Of a DNA stretch of 64,000 bases, positions 1-8,396 are shown piece by piece. The notes below the pieces were generated by a model that saw only the letters and a list, made by a program, of their open reading frames with translations, did not search any database and had not been told where the DNA came from. The stretch's first letter is position 1, and each line of letters starts with the position of its first letter. The DNA is taken from the NCBI GenBank assembly GCA_910577115.1, contig CAJTMC010000002.1, positions 62,001-126,000 of the forward strand, written 5' to 3'. The position numbers were made by a program, and so were the translations under genes. Source of the DNA: an uncultured Lachnospiraceae bacterium. GTDB taxonomy: Bacteria; Bacillota; Clostridia; Lachnospirales; Lachnospiraceae.

Positions 1-727
1 AAACGGCAATCACAACAGAATGTCCGTTTGAAGCAAGCTCTTTTACCTTATTGATAAACTTGTCTATGTCAAAAGCTACCTCGGGAAGGTAAATCAAGTC
101 AACGCCCTCACAGTCCTCGCCTGCTGCAAGCGCCGTAGCCGCCGTAAGCCAGCCTGCGTTACGTCCCATAACCTCAATAATCGAGATTACCGGATAATCG
201 TAAACAAGACCATCTCGGATAATCTCCTTTGTAACTGCTGCAATATATTTTGCGGCACTGCCGTATCCCGGCGTATGGTCTGTACAAGCAAGGTCATTAT
301 CAATCGTTTTCGGCACACCCATGAATTTAATATCGCTGCTAATCAGAATCGCATAATCCGACAGCTTCTTTATGGTATCCATTGAGTCGTTTCCTCCAAT
401 GTAGAAGAATGCCTCTATGTCCAGCTCTTTCAATATCTCAAAAATCTTATCGTAAATTTCTTTGTCGTCCTTAATTTCAGGAAGCTTAAATCGGCATGAG
501 CCGAGGAACGAAGAAGGGGTACGCTTTAACAAGTCTATATCCAAATCCGATTTAATATGGTCTGACAGGTCTACATACTGTCTGTCAAGCAGACCCTTTA
601 TGCCATGCAGCATACCATATACTTTTCCCGCGCCGCGGTCCTTGGCTGTTTTGAATACGCCGACAAGGCTTGAATTGATGACCGATGTCGGACCTCCGGA
701 CTGACCTACGATTACATTACCATGCAT
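1..727 (-). CDS. pfp: 6-phosphofructokinase, PPi-type (3' end missing)
   Basis: Reading the minus strand from ATG at 727 gives 242 residues of a phosphofructokinase that runs off the window, so the C-terminus is missing. It phosphorylates fructose 6-phosphate in glycolysis in the cytoplasm. The N-terminus has the nucleotide-site motif VGQSGGPTSVIN. Residues 111-115 are GGNDS, with Asp where ATP enzymes have Gly (GGDGS). Residues 139-145 are PKTIDND, with Lys in place of the Gly of ATP enzymes (PGTIDND). In this family these two changes go with pyrophosphate rather than ATP as phosphoryl donor. The ribosome site AGGAGG lies just upstream at 735-740. Family assignment is firm; donor choice is inferred from the two motif positions. 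Confidence 0.9.
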   Translation of the reverse strand, partial: MHGNVIVGQSGGPTSVINSSLVGVFKTAKDRGAGKVYGMLHGIKGLLDRQYVDLSDHIKSDLDIDLLKRTPSSFLGSCRFKLPEIKDDKEIYDKIFEILKELDIEAFFYIGGNDSMDTIKKLSDYAILISSDIKFMGVPKTIDNDLACTDHTPGYGSAAKYIAAVTKEIIRDGLVYDYPVISIIEVMGRNAGWLTAATALAAGEDCEGVDLIYLPEVAFDIDKFINKVKELASNGHSVVIAV

Positions 728-897
728 AGTGTTTCCTCCTAATAAATAAAATTCAATAAACAAAATAGACAAAACTTTAACAAATTCATACTATTTTATA
801 TGTGTTTATAACCAATTTCAGTTTATCATGTATTTCAAAATTTAACAACATTTACAATAAAGGATTTTGATTTTTTGCAGCCATGCCAATGATATTA

Positions 898-926
898 TTG
901 CATGACAATTTCCGATATGGTATACT
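898..926 (+). promoter_or_regulatory. sigma-A-type promoter for the PD-(D/E)XK-like gene
   Basis: TTGCAT (898-903) and TATACT (921-926) are separated by 17 bases and point to the gene beginning near 957-980. The rest of the 728-956 gap is AT-rich, and I see no other feature in it. Confidence 0.6.
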
Positions 927-979
927 AAAAGAACCAAAAGAAAGGAACAATACTGATTGGAAATTGAAAATACGATACA

Positions 980-1777
980 ATGGCTTTCTGCTCCGCTATG
1001 GAATTGGAATTGCGGGAAAACAAGAGAGATTTAATCTACGAGCGTGAGCATAATTTAAGTAAAATGCCGCTTAAAATTGATTTTCTTGTTATTAAGAAGA
1101 AACCGAACGTTATCATCAAAAACGAGATTGGTGATTTCTTTTTGGGGAATAATATTTTTGAATATAAATCTCCAAATGATGACATTAACGTTGGCACGTT
1201 TTACAAGGCATTGTCCTATGCATGCCTGTATAAATCCGAGGCTGGAAATGTTGAAGAAATCCTTGATACGGATATCACAGTATCTCTCGTTCGGGAACAG
1301 AAGCCTGTAAAGCTTTTGAAACAGCTTGCCGAAAAATATACAGTGACCCCAAAAGCAGACGGTATCTACCGTATCGGCGGAATGCTATTCCCAATGCAGA
1401 TCCTTGTGACAAAGGAACTCAACGAAGAAAACCACATATGGGTTACTTCCCTGACGCGAACAATGAGCAGAACGCGGGCACAGAAGCTTCTTAACAACTA
1501 TTCCGCACTCAAGAATGACGAGGACAAAAGAAATGCAGATTCGATTGTAAACGTCGCATCAGAGGCAAACATTGAATTGTTTAAAAAATTGATACAGGAG
1601 GGTGAACAAATGTGTGAAGAATTAAAAGAACTGTTGGCACCTGAAATTATGGAATTTAAGATACGTCTGGAAGAGCAGAATGCACAGTTAGCAGAAAATG
1701 CTGCCAAATTATCAGATAAAGATGCCGAAATCGCAAAATTAAAGAAAATGCTTGCCGACGCGGGCATTAAGGTATAA
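980..1777 (+). CDS. PD-(D/E)XK-like protein of unknown role with a coiled-coil tail; start region damaged
   Basis: This 265-residue soluble protein belongs to a family common in Clostridia with no established function; relatives are sometimes wrongly labelled isopropylmalate dehydrogenase. Residues 30-80 carry a nuclease-like pattern: a KIDFLVIKK strand, then FEYKSPNDDIN, giving a possible D...ExK core. The last 50 residues are a charged heptad coiled coil. The frame is closed by TGA at 965-967, so ATG 980 is the first available start, but it lacks a good ribosome site. A TTG at 957, well placed after AAAGGAA (941-947), opens another frame encoding EIENTIQW. From memory, relatives begin with ENIQWHPAFC-like residues, so a small deletion near 983 has probably split the N-terminus from the body. 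No function is claimed. Confidence 0.75.
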   Translation: MAFCSAMELELRENKRDLIYEREHNLSKMPLKIDFLVIKKKPNVIIKNEIGDFFLGNNIFEYKSPNDDINVGTFYKALSYACLYKSEAGNVEEILDTDITVSLVREQKPVKLLKQLAEKYTVTPKADGIYRIGGMLFPMQILVTKELNEENHIWVTSLTRTMSRTRAQKLLNNYSALKNDEDKRNADSIVNVASEANIELFKKLIQEGEQMCEELKELLAPEIMEFKIRLEEQNAQLAENAAKLSDKDAEIAKLKKMLADAGIKV

Positions 1778-1803
1778 ACGGAGCAGATAACATAACAGGC
1801 AAT

Positions 1804-1843
1804 AAAAGACGCAAAGCATACTTGATAAAGCTTTGCGTCTTTT
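1804..1843. terminator. bidirectional terminator
   Basis: A 14-bp stem pairs AAAAGACGCAAAGC (1804-1817) with 1830-1843 and has A- and T-runs on both sides. It lies between two converging genes (ends 1777 and 1852) and can serve both. Confidence 0.85.
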
Positions 1844-1851
1844 TTCATTTG

Positions 1852-2721
1852 TTACTCTTTCACCGCGCCAATATTAACACCCTTCACAAAATACTTCTGC
1901 AAAAACGGATACAAAATCATAAACGGCAAAATCGCCGAAATAATACCCGCATTAAACAGCGTATTCTGCGATACCTCATACGCCGTATTCGGTGTATCGC
2001 CGTCCATAATCATGTTTCTGAGTTTATACTGGAAGTTTGTCTGGTTCGGATCCGTAATATAAATCTTAACCGTCGAGTAATCATTCCATACTGCTACGGA
2101 GAACATCAATCCAATCGACGCAAGCGCCGCCTTAGAAAGCGGGAGTACAATCGTAAAGAAAATGCGCATCGGCGAACACCCGTCAATTCTTGCCGCTTCA
2201 AATAAAGATGCGGGAATCCCTTCAAAGAAGTTCCGCATGAGAACAAGGTTATACACATTCATGCCATGTTTAAAAACAAGTATCCACATATTGTTTACAA
2301 GTCCCAACTGCTTCATTACCAAATACTCCGGAATCATACCGCCTGAGAAAATCATGGTAAACATCAGAAAATACGCAAAAAATTCACGTCCCGGCATGTC
2401 AAACTGCACCAGTACATAACCGCCAAGCGTCGAGAGCACAAGTCCGAGAAACGTGCCAAGCAGCGTCGTAATAATCGAGTTGATAAACGGTCTGTACAGC
2501 GCGTTTGTCTGAATAATTGTGCGATAGCCGTCCAGCGTGAACTGGCTTGGCCAAATCTGGAACTGATATACGCCAACCTTATTGAGCGAGTCAACCACAA
2601 CCTTCCAAATCGGTATAATGACAATTAATCCTATGATAATAAACACAATATAATTAATAATATCAAAAGCCGATGTGCGCTCACTTGGCTTTTTTGTTTT
2701 GATTTCTTTTTCCTTTGCCAT
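1852..2721 (-). CDS. carbohydrate ABC transporter permease, LplC/YtcP type
   Basis: A 289-residue inner-membrane permease of the CUT1 sugar-import family, with about six membrane segments. The cytoplasmic EAA loop that docks the ATPase is visible as EAARIDGCSPMRIFFTIVLP at about residues 188-207. It pairs with the permease encoded just upstream (12-base gap) and with the two binding proteins beyond. No ATPase gene is in the operon, so a shared MsmX-like ATPase elsewhere is presumably used. Close family members in Bacillus (YtcP, LplC) move oligosaccharides from pectin or similar polymers; the substrate here is inferred only. ATG 2721 follows AAGGAGGTG. Confidence 0.92.
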   Translation of the reverse strand: MAKEKEIKTKKPSERTSAFDIINYIVFIIIGLIVIIPIWKVVVDSLNKVGVYQFQIWPSQFTLDGYRTIIQTNALYRPFINSIITTLLGTFLGLVLSTLGGYVLVQFDMPGREFFAYFLMFTMIFSGGMIPEYLVMKQLGLVNNMWILVFKHGMNVYNLVLMRNFFEGIPASLFEAARIDGCSPMRIFFTIVLPLSKAALASIGLMFSVAVWNDYSTVKIYITDPNQTNFQYKLRNMIMDGDTPNTAYEVSQNTLFNAGIISAILPFMILYPFLQKYFVKGVNIGAVKE

Positions 2722-2733
2722 ATCCGCACCTCC

Positions 2734-3687
2734 TTATACAATACCGCGTCCACGAGTCTTCTTGCTTGCCCAGTTACAAACAAGCACAAGCAGGCATCCT
2801 ACTGCTGACTTGAAAAGACCTACTGCTGTTGAATAACCATAGTTTGGCAGCGCAATCGCAAATGTCTGACGATAAATATAAGTCGAAATAACATCAGATA
2901 CATCATATACTGCATTGTTATAAAGTACGAATACAGATTCGAACATGTTCATAACCTTTGCAAGGTTCAGAATCAATACCGTAATAATGGTATTGGCAAG
3001 TGCAGGCAGCGTTACAAAGCGAATCTTCTGCATACGCGTTGCACCGTCAATATCTGCCGCCTCATACAACTCAGGATTAATACCGGAAAGCGTTGCAAGG
3101 AAGATAATGGTTCCCCAACCTGTCTCTTTCCATATATTAATAAGGTAGAAAATCGGACGCCACCACGTTTTACTTGCAAGGAAGTAGATATACTTTGTCG
3201 TATCACCATGAAACAGGATACCGTTTACCATACCGGTAGACGACGGTGAAAGGAACAAGCTGAAAATAGATGCAACTACTGCCCAAGACATAAAGTGCGG
3301 CAGATAAATAATTGTCTGCAGCGTCTTTTTCGCAAACAGATTCTTCATTTCATTTAAGAAGATTGATACCACAACTGCGGAAATATTTGTGATAATCAGC
3401 TTTATGATACTCAATTCCAGAGTATTTTTAAATGCAGTCCAAAATGCCGGCGTCCCGAACATCTTTACAAAATGTTCAAAGCCGACAAAGACTTTGGGTC
3501 CTACAGGCTTATAATCATAAAATGCATAGCGCACGCCAAGCATAGGCCAATAGTTCATAATCAGCATGAAAATTACCACAGGCAGGAACATGACATAATA
3601 TCCTCTGTTGTTCCATATGCGGAGTCCCAAAGGCTTATGACGGACTTCTACGCCGCCCGAGGTCATTACAACTTGTTTTTTTGCCAT
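2734..3687 (-). CDS. carbohydrate ABC transporter permease, LplB/YteP type
   Basis: A 317-residue CUT1 permease, the partner of the downstream LplC-type permease. A soluble N-terminal leader of about 25 residues is followed by a first membrane helix (YVMFLPVVIFMLIMNYWPML) and about five more. The EAA loop reads YEAADIDGATRMQKIRF in the C-terminal third. The periplasmic-type loop after helix 1 (YAFYDYKPVGP) is typical of LplB relatives. It lies about 105 bases downstream of the first binding protein, a gap with no clear terminator, so all four genes can be one transcript. ATG 3687 follows GGAAAGG. Confidence 0.92.
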   Translation of the reverse strand: MAKKQVVMTSGGVEVRHKPLGLRIWNNRGYYVMFLPVVIFMLIMNYWPMLGVRYAFYDYKPVGPKVFVGFEHFVKMFGTPAFWTAFKNTLELSIIKLIITNISAVVVSIFLNEMKNLFAKKTLQTIIYLPHFMSWAVVASIFSLFLSPSSTGMVNGILFHGDTTKYIYFLASKTWWRPIFYLINIWKETGWGTIIFLATLSGINPELYEAADIDGATRMQKIRFVTLPALANTIITVLILNLAKVMNMFESVFVLYNNAVYDVSDVISTYIYRQTFAIALPNYGYSTAVGLFKSAVGCLLVLVCNWASKKTRGRGIV

Positions 3688-3793
3688 ACCGTTCTCATCC
3701 TTTCCTTTTCTTATTTAAAGCAGGCGCTCTGCCATGCACGACACACCCGCACATAGCAGCAGCGCCTTAATTTTTATGGCGTATTGAGTTTTT

Positions 3794-5437
3794 TTATTGA
3801 TTCAACTCAGCCAGACACTGGTCAATGATAGAACCGACCGTATCCACATAAGTCTTCATCGCCTCGTCCACATCGCCGCCTTCCACAACAACCTTTGTGA
3901 TAACAGCGAGCTTTGCATCATAAATGGTGCCGCCTTCATTGGTATACGTCTCGGAAATAGGAGACATTGGCGCATCCTTGCTGTTTTCCGTAAAAAACTT
4001 ATTGCCCTCTGCCATCAACGTGCTTGAGTCGCCGTAACCGTTGGTCAATTCGCAGACCACAAGGTTTGGATCAAACAGATTCTTTGTCCATAACGAATTC
4101 GGATCGGTCATAGAAGGAAGCAGATGGAACGTTCCCTCCTCGTAGCTGTAATCCTTGCGCTTCTCCGGATCGTCCGCATTCGTTGAGAACTCCTCCGCCT
4201 TAAGCGACCAGTGTACATCCTCCGCGCCAAACGTCCAAATCGTCTGCACCACGTCGCCGTCCATCATCGTTTCAAAAAACGCATCGAAAATCGCCTGCTC
4301 ACGCGCATTGTCACCGTCGCCGTCGTCAAGGATTACCCAAACCGGCGCTTCGCGGTTAATGTATGCGCCAACCTCGGCAATCGGTGGTAATTGTACCAGC
4401 TCGGAATCAACGCCATTCTTGGAAAAACTGTCTGTCAGCGTCTGATACCAGCGTCCCGCCCAATAGGTAAATGCGGCGGAGGAACCGGTCTGATCGTTGG
4501 AATACCATTTCTCACGCGCAATTTTTGTCGATGCAGTAAGCGATTCCGGATCAATCACGCCGTCCGCGTATGCCTGCTGCAGCCTTAACAATGCCGCCTT
4601 TGTTTCCTCTGTTTGGAAACCGTCATACCATACGCCGTCCTCCCCCTGAAGAATTGCCGGATACGCGTCCTGCCAAAATTCCGGAAGATAATTAATGTAG
4701 GGCGCCTCAAATCCGATGAAGCCTGCCGCTATCACGCCATATGTATCCCCGTCTACACCGTTTCCGTCCGGATCTTCGTTGTGGAACCGCAGCATCATGT
4801 TGTAATAGTCATCATATGTCTTGATATCATCAATATTGATGTCAAGTGCGTCAAGCCACGCCTTTTTGACATACGTCACACAGCCGTTTCCATAAGCCGG
4901 AGAAAAACCGTAAAGCCTTCCGCCGCCCTTTTCGCGAAGCGCCTCGTTGATTTGCGGCAAAAGCATTCTCTCCTGAAAATCGGCGTTGTCGTACGCCTCT
5001 GTCATATCCCAGAGAAGCCCCGTCGGCATATACTGTGAGAACATGTCCGCGGACATTACCATGACGTCCGGATAATCGCCGCTCGCAAAGAGACGTCCGA
5101 CTGCATCCGTATATCCGGAATGGTCAATCTGCTGGATTTCAAGGTCAATGCCGACCGCTTCTTCCCACTGCTTTTCCACGTCCTGCTGTCCACTCTCAAG
5201 GTCTGCCGTCATTGTGCCGTCAACCACCATGACAATCTTTTCAAGCGGATAGTCGCTGCCTGTGTCTGCCACAGGTTCTGCCGGAGTCGGTGTGGCATCG
5301 CCGTCTTGAGAAACGTTTGTATTATTATTATTACTGTCCGCCGCAGGCACCGTTTCGTCCCCGCCTTTTGCACCGCACGCCGTAAGCGACGTGAGCATTG
5401 CGCCTGCCAAAAGGATTGCAATTAATTTTCTTTTCAT
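3794..5437 (-). CDS. extracellular sugar-binding lipoprotein (copy 1)
   Basis: A 547-residue solute-binding protein for the adjacent permeases. The lipoprotein signal ends in LTAC with the lipidated Cys at residue 21, so it is anchored outside the membrane. A Glu/Thr/Pro/Asn-rich linker (residues 22-60) is followed by the bilobal binding fold. A stretch DPDGNGVDGDTYG near residue 228 looks like the EF-hand-type calcium loop seen in LplA/YtcQ relatives. It is a close paralogue of the upstream gene: most of the sequence aligns, including YINYLPEFWQDAYP and the last residues SIIDQCLAELNQ. The two genes are 13 bases apart and arose by tandem duplication. ATG 5437 follows GGAGGG. Confidence 0.93.
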   Translation of the reverse strand: MKRKLIAILLAGAMLTSLTACGAKGGDETVPAADSNNNNTNVSQDGDATPTPAEPVADTGSDYPLEKIVMVVDGTMTADLESGQQDVEKQWEEAVGIDLEIQQIDHSGYTDAVGRLFASGDYPDVMVMSADMFSQYMPTGLLWDMTEAYDNADFQERMLLPQINEALREKGGGRLYGFSPAYGNGCVTYVKKAWLDALDINIDDIKTYDDYYNMMLRFHNEDPDGNGVDGDTYGVIAAGFIGFEAPYINYLPEFWQDAYPAILQGEDGVWYDGFQTEETKAALLRLQQAYADGVIDPESLTASTKIAREKWYSNDQTGSSAAFTYWAGRWYQTLTDSFSKNGVDSELVQLPPIAEVGAYINREAPVWVILDDGDGDNAREQAIFDAFFETMMDGDVVQTIWTFGAEDVHWSLKAEEFSTNADDPEKRKDYSYEEGTFHLLPSMTDPNSLWTKNLFDPNLVVCELTNGYGDSSTLMAEGNKFFTENSKDAPMSPISETYTNEGGTIYDAKLAVITKVVVEGGDVDEAMKTYVDTVGSIIDQCLAELNQ

Positions 5438-5450
5438 TGATTCCCTCCAA

Positions 5451-7076
5451 TTACTGGTTCAACTCAGCCAGACACTGGTCGATAATCGAACCGACTGTAT
5501 CCACATATCCCTGCATCGCCTCATCAATATCGCCGCCTTCTACAACGACCTTCGTAATTACGGCAAGCTTTGCATCATAAATGGTACCTGTTTCATTAGT
5601 AAAGGTTTCCGATACCGGAGACACCGGAGCATCTACGGAATTTTCCGTAAAGAACTTGTTGCCTGCTGCAGCAAGCTCTGTCTGTGAAGAATAACCGTTT
5701 GTCAGCTCACATATGGTCAGTGCAGGATCAATATGATTCTTTTTCCAAACACTGTTCGGATCGTTGGGAGACGGCTTTAAGTGAAATTCTCCCTCCCCAT
5801 AAGAATAAGATTTTTCGTTTTCCGTACCCGGATTTGTCACGAACTCCTCCGCGTGCGTTGACCAGTGGACATCCTCCGCGCCGTATGTCCAAAGCGTCTG
5901 AACCACGTCGCCGTCCATCATCGTCTCAAAAAGTGCGTCAAACACTGCCTGATTTCGCACCGGATCACCCGAATCAATGATTACCCAAACCGGAGCCTCC
6001 TTGTTGATGTATGCGCCAACCTCGGCAATCGGCGGAAGCTGTACAATATTAGGATCTACATCGTTTTTGATAAAGTTGTCCGTAAGCGTCTCATACCATG
6101 AACCTGCCCAATAAACGAACACGCCCGACGAACCGGTCTGATTGTTTGAAAACCATTTCTCGCGCGCAGTCTTTGTCTGTGCTGTCAGCGACTCGGGATC
6201 AATACAGCCGTCCACATATCCCTGACGCAGCCTTAAAAGCGCTGCCTTTGTTTCCTCTGTCTGAAAACCGTCATACCATACGCCGTCTTCTCCCTGAAGA
6301 ATGGAAGGGTATGCGTCCTGCCAAAACTCAGGAAGATAGTTGATATAAGGCGCGTCCGTTCCGATAAATCCGGGCGCCACAACGCCGTATGTATCGCCGT
6401 TTACACCGTTTCCGTCCGGATCCCCATCGTGGAATGCCTTGAGCATTGCATAGTAATCGTCATATGTTTTGATGTCGTTAATATCCATTCCCACTGAATC
6501 AAGCCATGCCTGCTTTACGTAAGTAACACAGCCGTTTCCGTAGGCGGGCGCAAATCCGTATAAGCGTCCCTCGGAATCCTTTAAGTTCTTGTTAATTTCC
6601 GGAAGAATCATTCTGCTTTGGAAATCCGCATTGTCATATGCATCCGCCATATCCCACAGAATGCCTGTCGGAGAATACTGCTTAAACATACTTGCCGACA
6701 TAATCATTGCATCCGGATAGTCCTGACTTGCAAAAAGACGTCCGACTGCATCTGTATAACCTGAGTGATCCATCTGCTGAATTGTCAAAGGAATGCCGAC
6801 CGCATCCTCCCACTGCTCCTTAAATTCCGCCTGTCCATTATCAAGCGTTGTCGTCACCGTACCGTTCACTACGATGGTGATCCCCGTATCACCAAGAATT
6901 TCATGGTAATCCGCCTTTTCCGCCGAATCTGCCGCACCTGTTTCCGGCGCTGCTGTCGTTCCGGTATTATTGCTGTCTGCCGCAGGCGTCGTTTCGTCCC
7001 CACCCGTTGCGCCACACGCCGTAAGCGACATGAGCATCGTGCCTGCTAAAAGGATTGAAATGAATTTCCTTTTCAT
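5451..7076 (-). CDS. extracellular sugar-binding lipoprotein (copy 2)
   Basis: A 541-residue paralogue of the neighbouring binding protein and the first gene of the transporter operon. The signal peptide ends in LTAC with Cys 21 as lipid anchor. The linker is shorter and differs in sequence, while the core is collinear, including DPDGNGVNGDTYG. Differences gather in the linker and in scattered loops, as expected if the two copies bind related but distinct oligosaccharides. ATG 7076 has a strong site, TAGGAGG. The leader upstream carries two hairpins, and a divergent AraC-type gene lies beyond, so this gene is probably induced by the transported sugar. The substrate cannot be read from sequence. 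Confidence 0.93.
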   Translation of the reverse strand: MKRKFISILLAGTMLMSLTACGATGGDETTPAADSNNTGTTAAPETGAADSAEKADYHEILGDTGITIVVNGTVTTTLDNGQAEFKEQWEDAVGIPLTIQQMDHSGYTDAVGRLFASQDYPDAMIMSASMFKQYSPTGILWDMADAYDNADFQSRMILPEINKNLKDSEGRLYGFAPAYGNGCVTYVKQAWLDSVGMDINDIKTYDDYYAMLKAFHDGDPDGNGVNGDTYGVVAPGFIGTDAPYINYLPEFWQDAYPSILQGEDGVWYDGFQTEETKAALLRLRQGYVDGCIDPESLTAQTKTAREKWFSNNQTGSSGVFVYWAGSWYETLTDNFIKNDVDPNIVQLPPIAEVGAYINKEAPVWVIIDSGDPVRNQAVFDALFETMMDGDVVQTLWTYGAEDVHWSTHAEEFVTNPGTENEKSYSYGEGEFHLKPSPNDPNSVWKKNHIDPALTICELTNGYSSQTELAAAGNKFFTENSVDAPVSPVSETFTNETGTIYDAKLAVITKVVVEGGDIDEAMQGYVDTVGSIIDQCLAELNQ

Positions 7077-7120
7077 AATGTAACCTCCTAATTTGTTTCA
7101 TTTTATTTATTTAATTGCGG

Positions 7121-7166
7121 GAGAAATGCTTGCATTTCTCTTAATTGTCGCTGTTGAGCGACAATT
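7121..7166 (-). promoter_or_regulatory. two adjacent hairpins in the transporter operon leader
   Basis: Two perfect inverted repeats lie back to back 45-95 bases before the first binding-protein gene: GAGAAATGC-TT-GCATTTCTC (7121-7140) and AATTGTCGCT-GTTG-AGCGACAATT (7143-7166). In the operon direction neither is followed by a T-run, so they are more likely mRNA 5' structures or protein sites than terminators. Confidence 0.6.
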
Positions 7167-7200
7167 TGCCTTTCTTTATTTTATCACTGATACAAATTAC

Positions 7201-7231
7201 ATTTCTTCTGTATAGAAATTCACTTCTTGTG
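7201..7231. promoter_or_regulatory. possible AraC-type operator (direct repeat, 21-bp phase)
   Basis: ATTTCTTCTG (7201-7210) and ACTTCTTGTG (7222-7231) match at 8 of 10 positions and start 21 bp apart, two helical turns, as AraC-family half-sites usually do. They lie between the divergent regulator and transporter genes. The rest of the 7077-7471 gap is AT-rich and holds the hairpins and promoter listed separately. Confidence 0.4.
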
Positions 7232-7393
7232 TTTTTTTAGATTTCAGACATTTATCTTTTTTTACAATTATGATATTGTTTTAGCAGTTATATGTCGTTA
7301 AACAAATGCGTACCGCATATTTGGAAGATTTTTGTATCTCTGCATTTTCAACAAAAGGTTGATTTTTCAATGCACAATTCAATAATTTGGTGA

Positions 7394-7422
7394 TTGCAGT
7401 TGTAAAATGACTATGTTAGACT
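7394..7422 (+). promoter_or_regulatory. candidate promoter of the AraC-type regulator
   Basis: TTGCAG (7394-7399) and TAGACT (7417-7422) have a 17-base spacer and lie 50 bases before the start codon at 7472. Confidence 0.5.
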
Positions 7423-7471
7423 TCAAGTTACATAAATTGATTATAACGAAAAATGCAAAGGAGGGGAACAT

Positions 7472-8311
7472 ATGCCGCTACCATTAAAACCTGGCTATAA
7501 TTTTAATTTTGCGCGGCTGCGCCGCCCACCGCATTTTGAAATGGCGGCTGCGGAGGCGTATACGGACTTCTATGGTCTTTCCTATATCGTGAGCGGGGAA
7601 CGTATGGTCTATACTCCAAACGGCACCACACTCCTGCAGCAGGGCGATGTCAATTTTATTCCGCGTTATGTATATACACGCTCTACGTATGTTTCGGAAG
7701 AACCATATGAATTTATTCTTCTTAAATTTACGGATGCAATGCTTTCCGACCTGTTAAAGGTGATTGGCGCCGATGCTTATAATGAGCTTTGCAACGAATC
7801 CATTATTCACTTTGAAAAGGCAGTGCAGGATAAAATTGTTTCGATTTTGGATGACATGGAACGAGAATGGAATAATTATAATGCCTATTCCGAGCTGGTT
7901 TTAAAAGGATTGTTGTACCAACTGATTATCATCTGCCTGCGCGAACGGACAATTGGCGGAATGACTATCCATGCTTTGGAGAAAAAGCATGACTGCCTTT
8001 CTAACGCTATCAAGTACATCAAGGTGCATCTGCGGGAAAATCCTTCCCTGAAAGAAACCGCGAAAGGAATTCATGTTTCGCCGTCCTACTTGTCGAAAAT
8101 TTTTATCAATCAGCTACATACCTCTTATTCCGATTTCGTATTAAACGAAAAGGTACAGTGTGCCCAAAAGCTGCTTGTCAATTCCAAGCTGAGTATGACG
8201 CAGATTGCGCTGGAATCCGGTTTTTCAAGTAATGCTTATTTCAGCGACTGTTTTAAGCGCAGCAGGGGAGTCTCGCCGACGCAGTTTCGCAAGGAAAATG
8301 GGAATATTTAA
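7472..8311 (+). CDS. AraC-family transcriptional regulator
   Basis: A 279-residue regulator with an N-terminal cupin-like sugar-sensing domain (residues 1-150, including LLQQGDVNFIPRY) and a C-terminal pair of helix-turn-helix motifs (residues 175-275). The first helix-turn-helix is around SLKETAKGIHVSPSYLSKIF. The second is around MTQIALESGFSSNAYFSDCF and ends in the family signature GVSPTQFRKE. It is transcribed away from the sugar-transporter operon and most likely controls it. ATG 7472 follows AAAGGAGGGG. The inducer is unknown. Confidence 0.93.
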   Translation: MPLPLKPGYNFNFARLRRPPHFEMAAAEAYTDFYGLSYIVSGERMVYTPNGTTLLQQGDVNFIPRYVYTRSTYVSEEPYEFILLKFTDAMLSDLLKVIGADAYNELCNESIIHFEKAVQDKIVSILDDMEREWNNYNAYSELVLKGLLYQLIIICLRERTIGGMTIHALEKKHDCLSNAIKYIKVHLRENPSLKETAKGIHVSPSYLSKIFINQLHTSYSDFVLNEKVQCAQKLLVNSKLSMTQIALESGFSSNAYFSDCFKRSRGVSPTQFRKENGNI

Positions 8312-8327
8312 AATTAGTGCCAAAAAC

Positions 8328-8365
8328 AAACAGGACAAAATCCTTTATGGATTTTGTCCTGTTTT
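8328..8365. terminator. bidirectional terminator
   Basis: AAACAGGACAAAATCC (8328-8343) pairs with 8349-8364 around a five-base loop, with a T-run on each strand. It separates the AraC gene from the converging Ig-like protein gene. Confidence 0.85.
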
Positions 8366-8396
8366 ATGTTTCGGAATGATAATCTTATTCGCCAAT

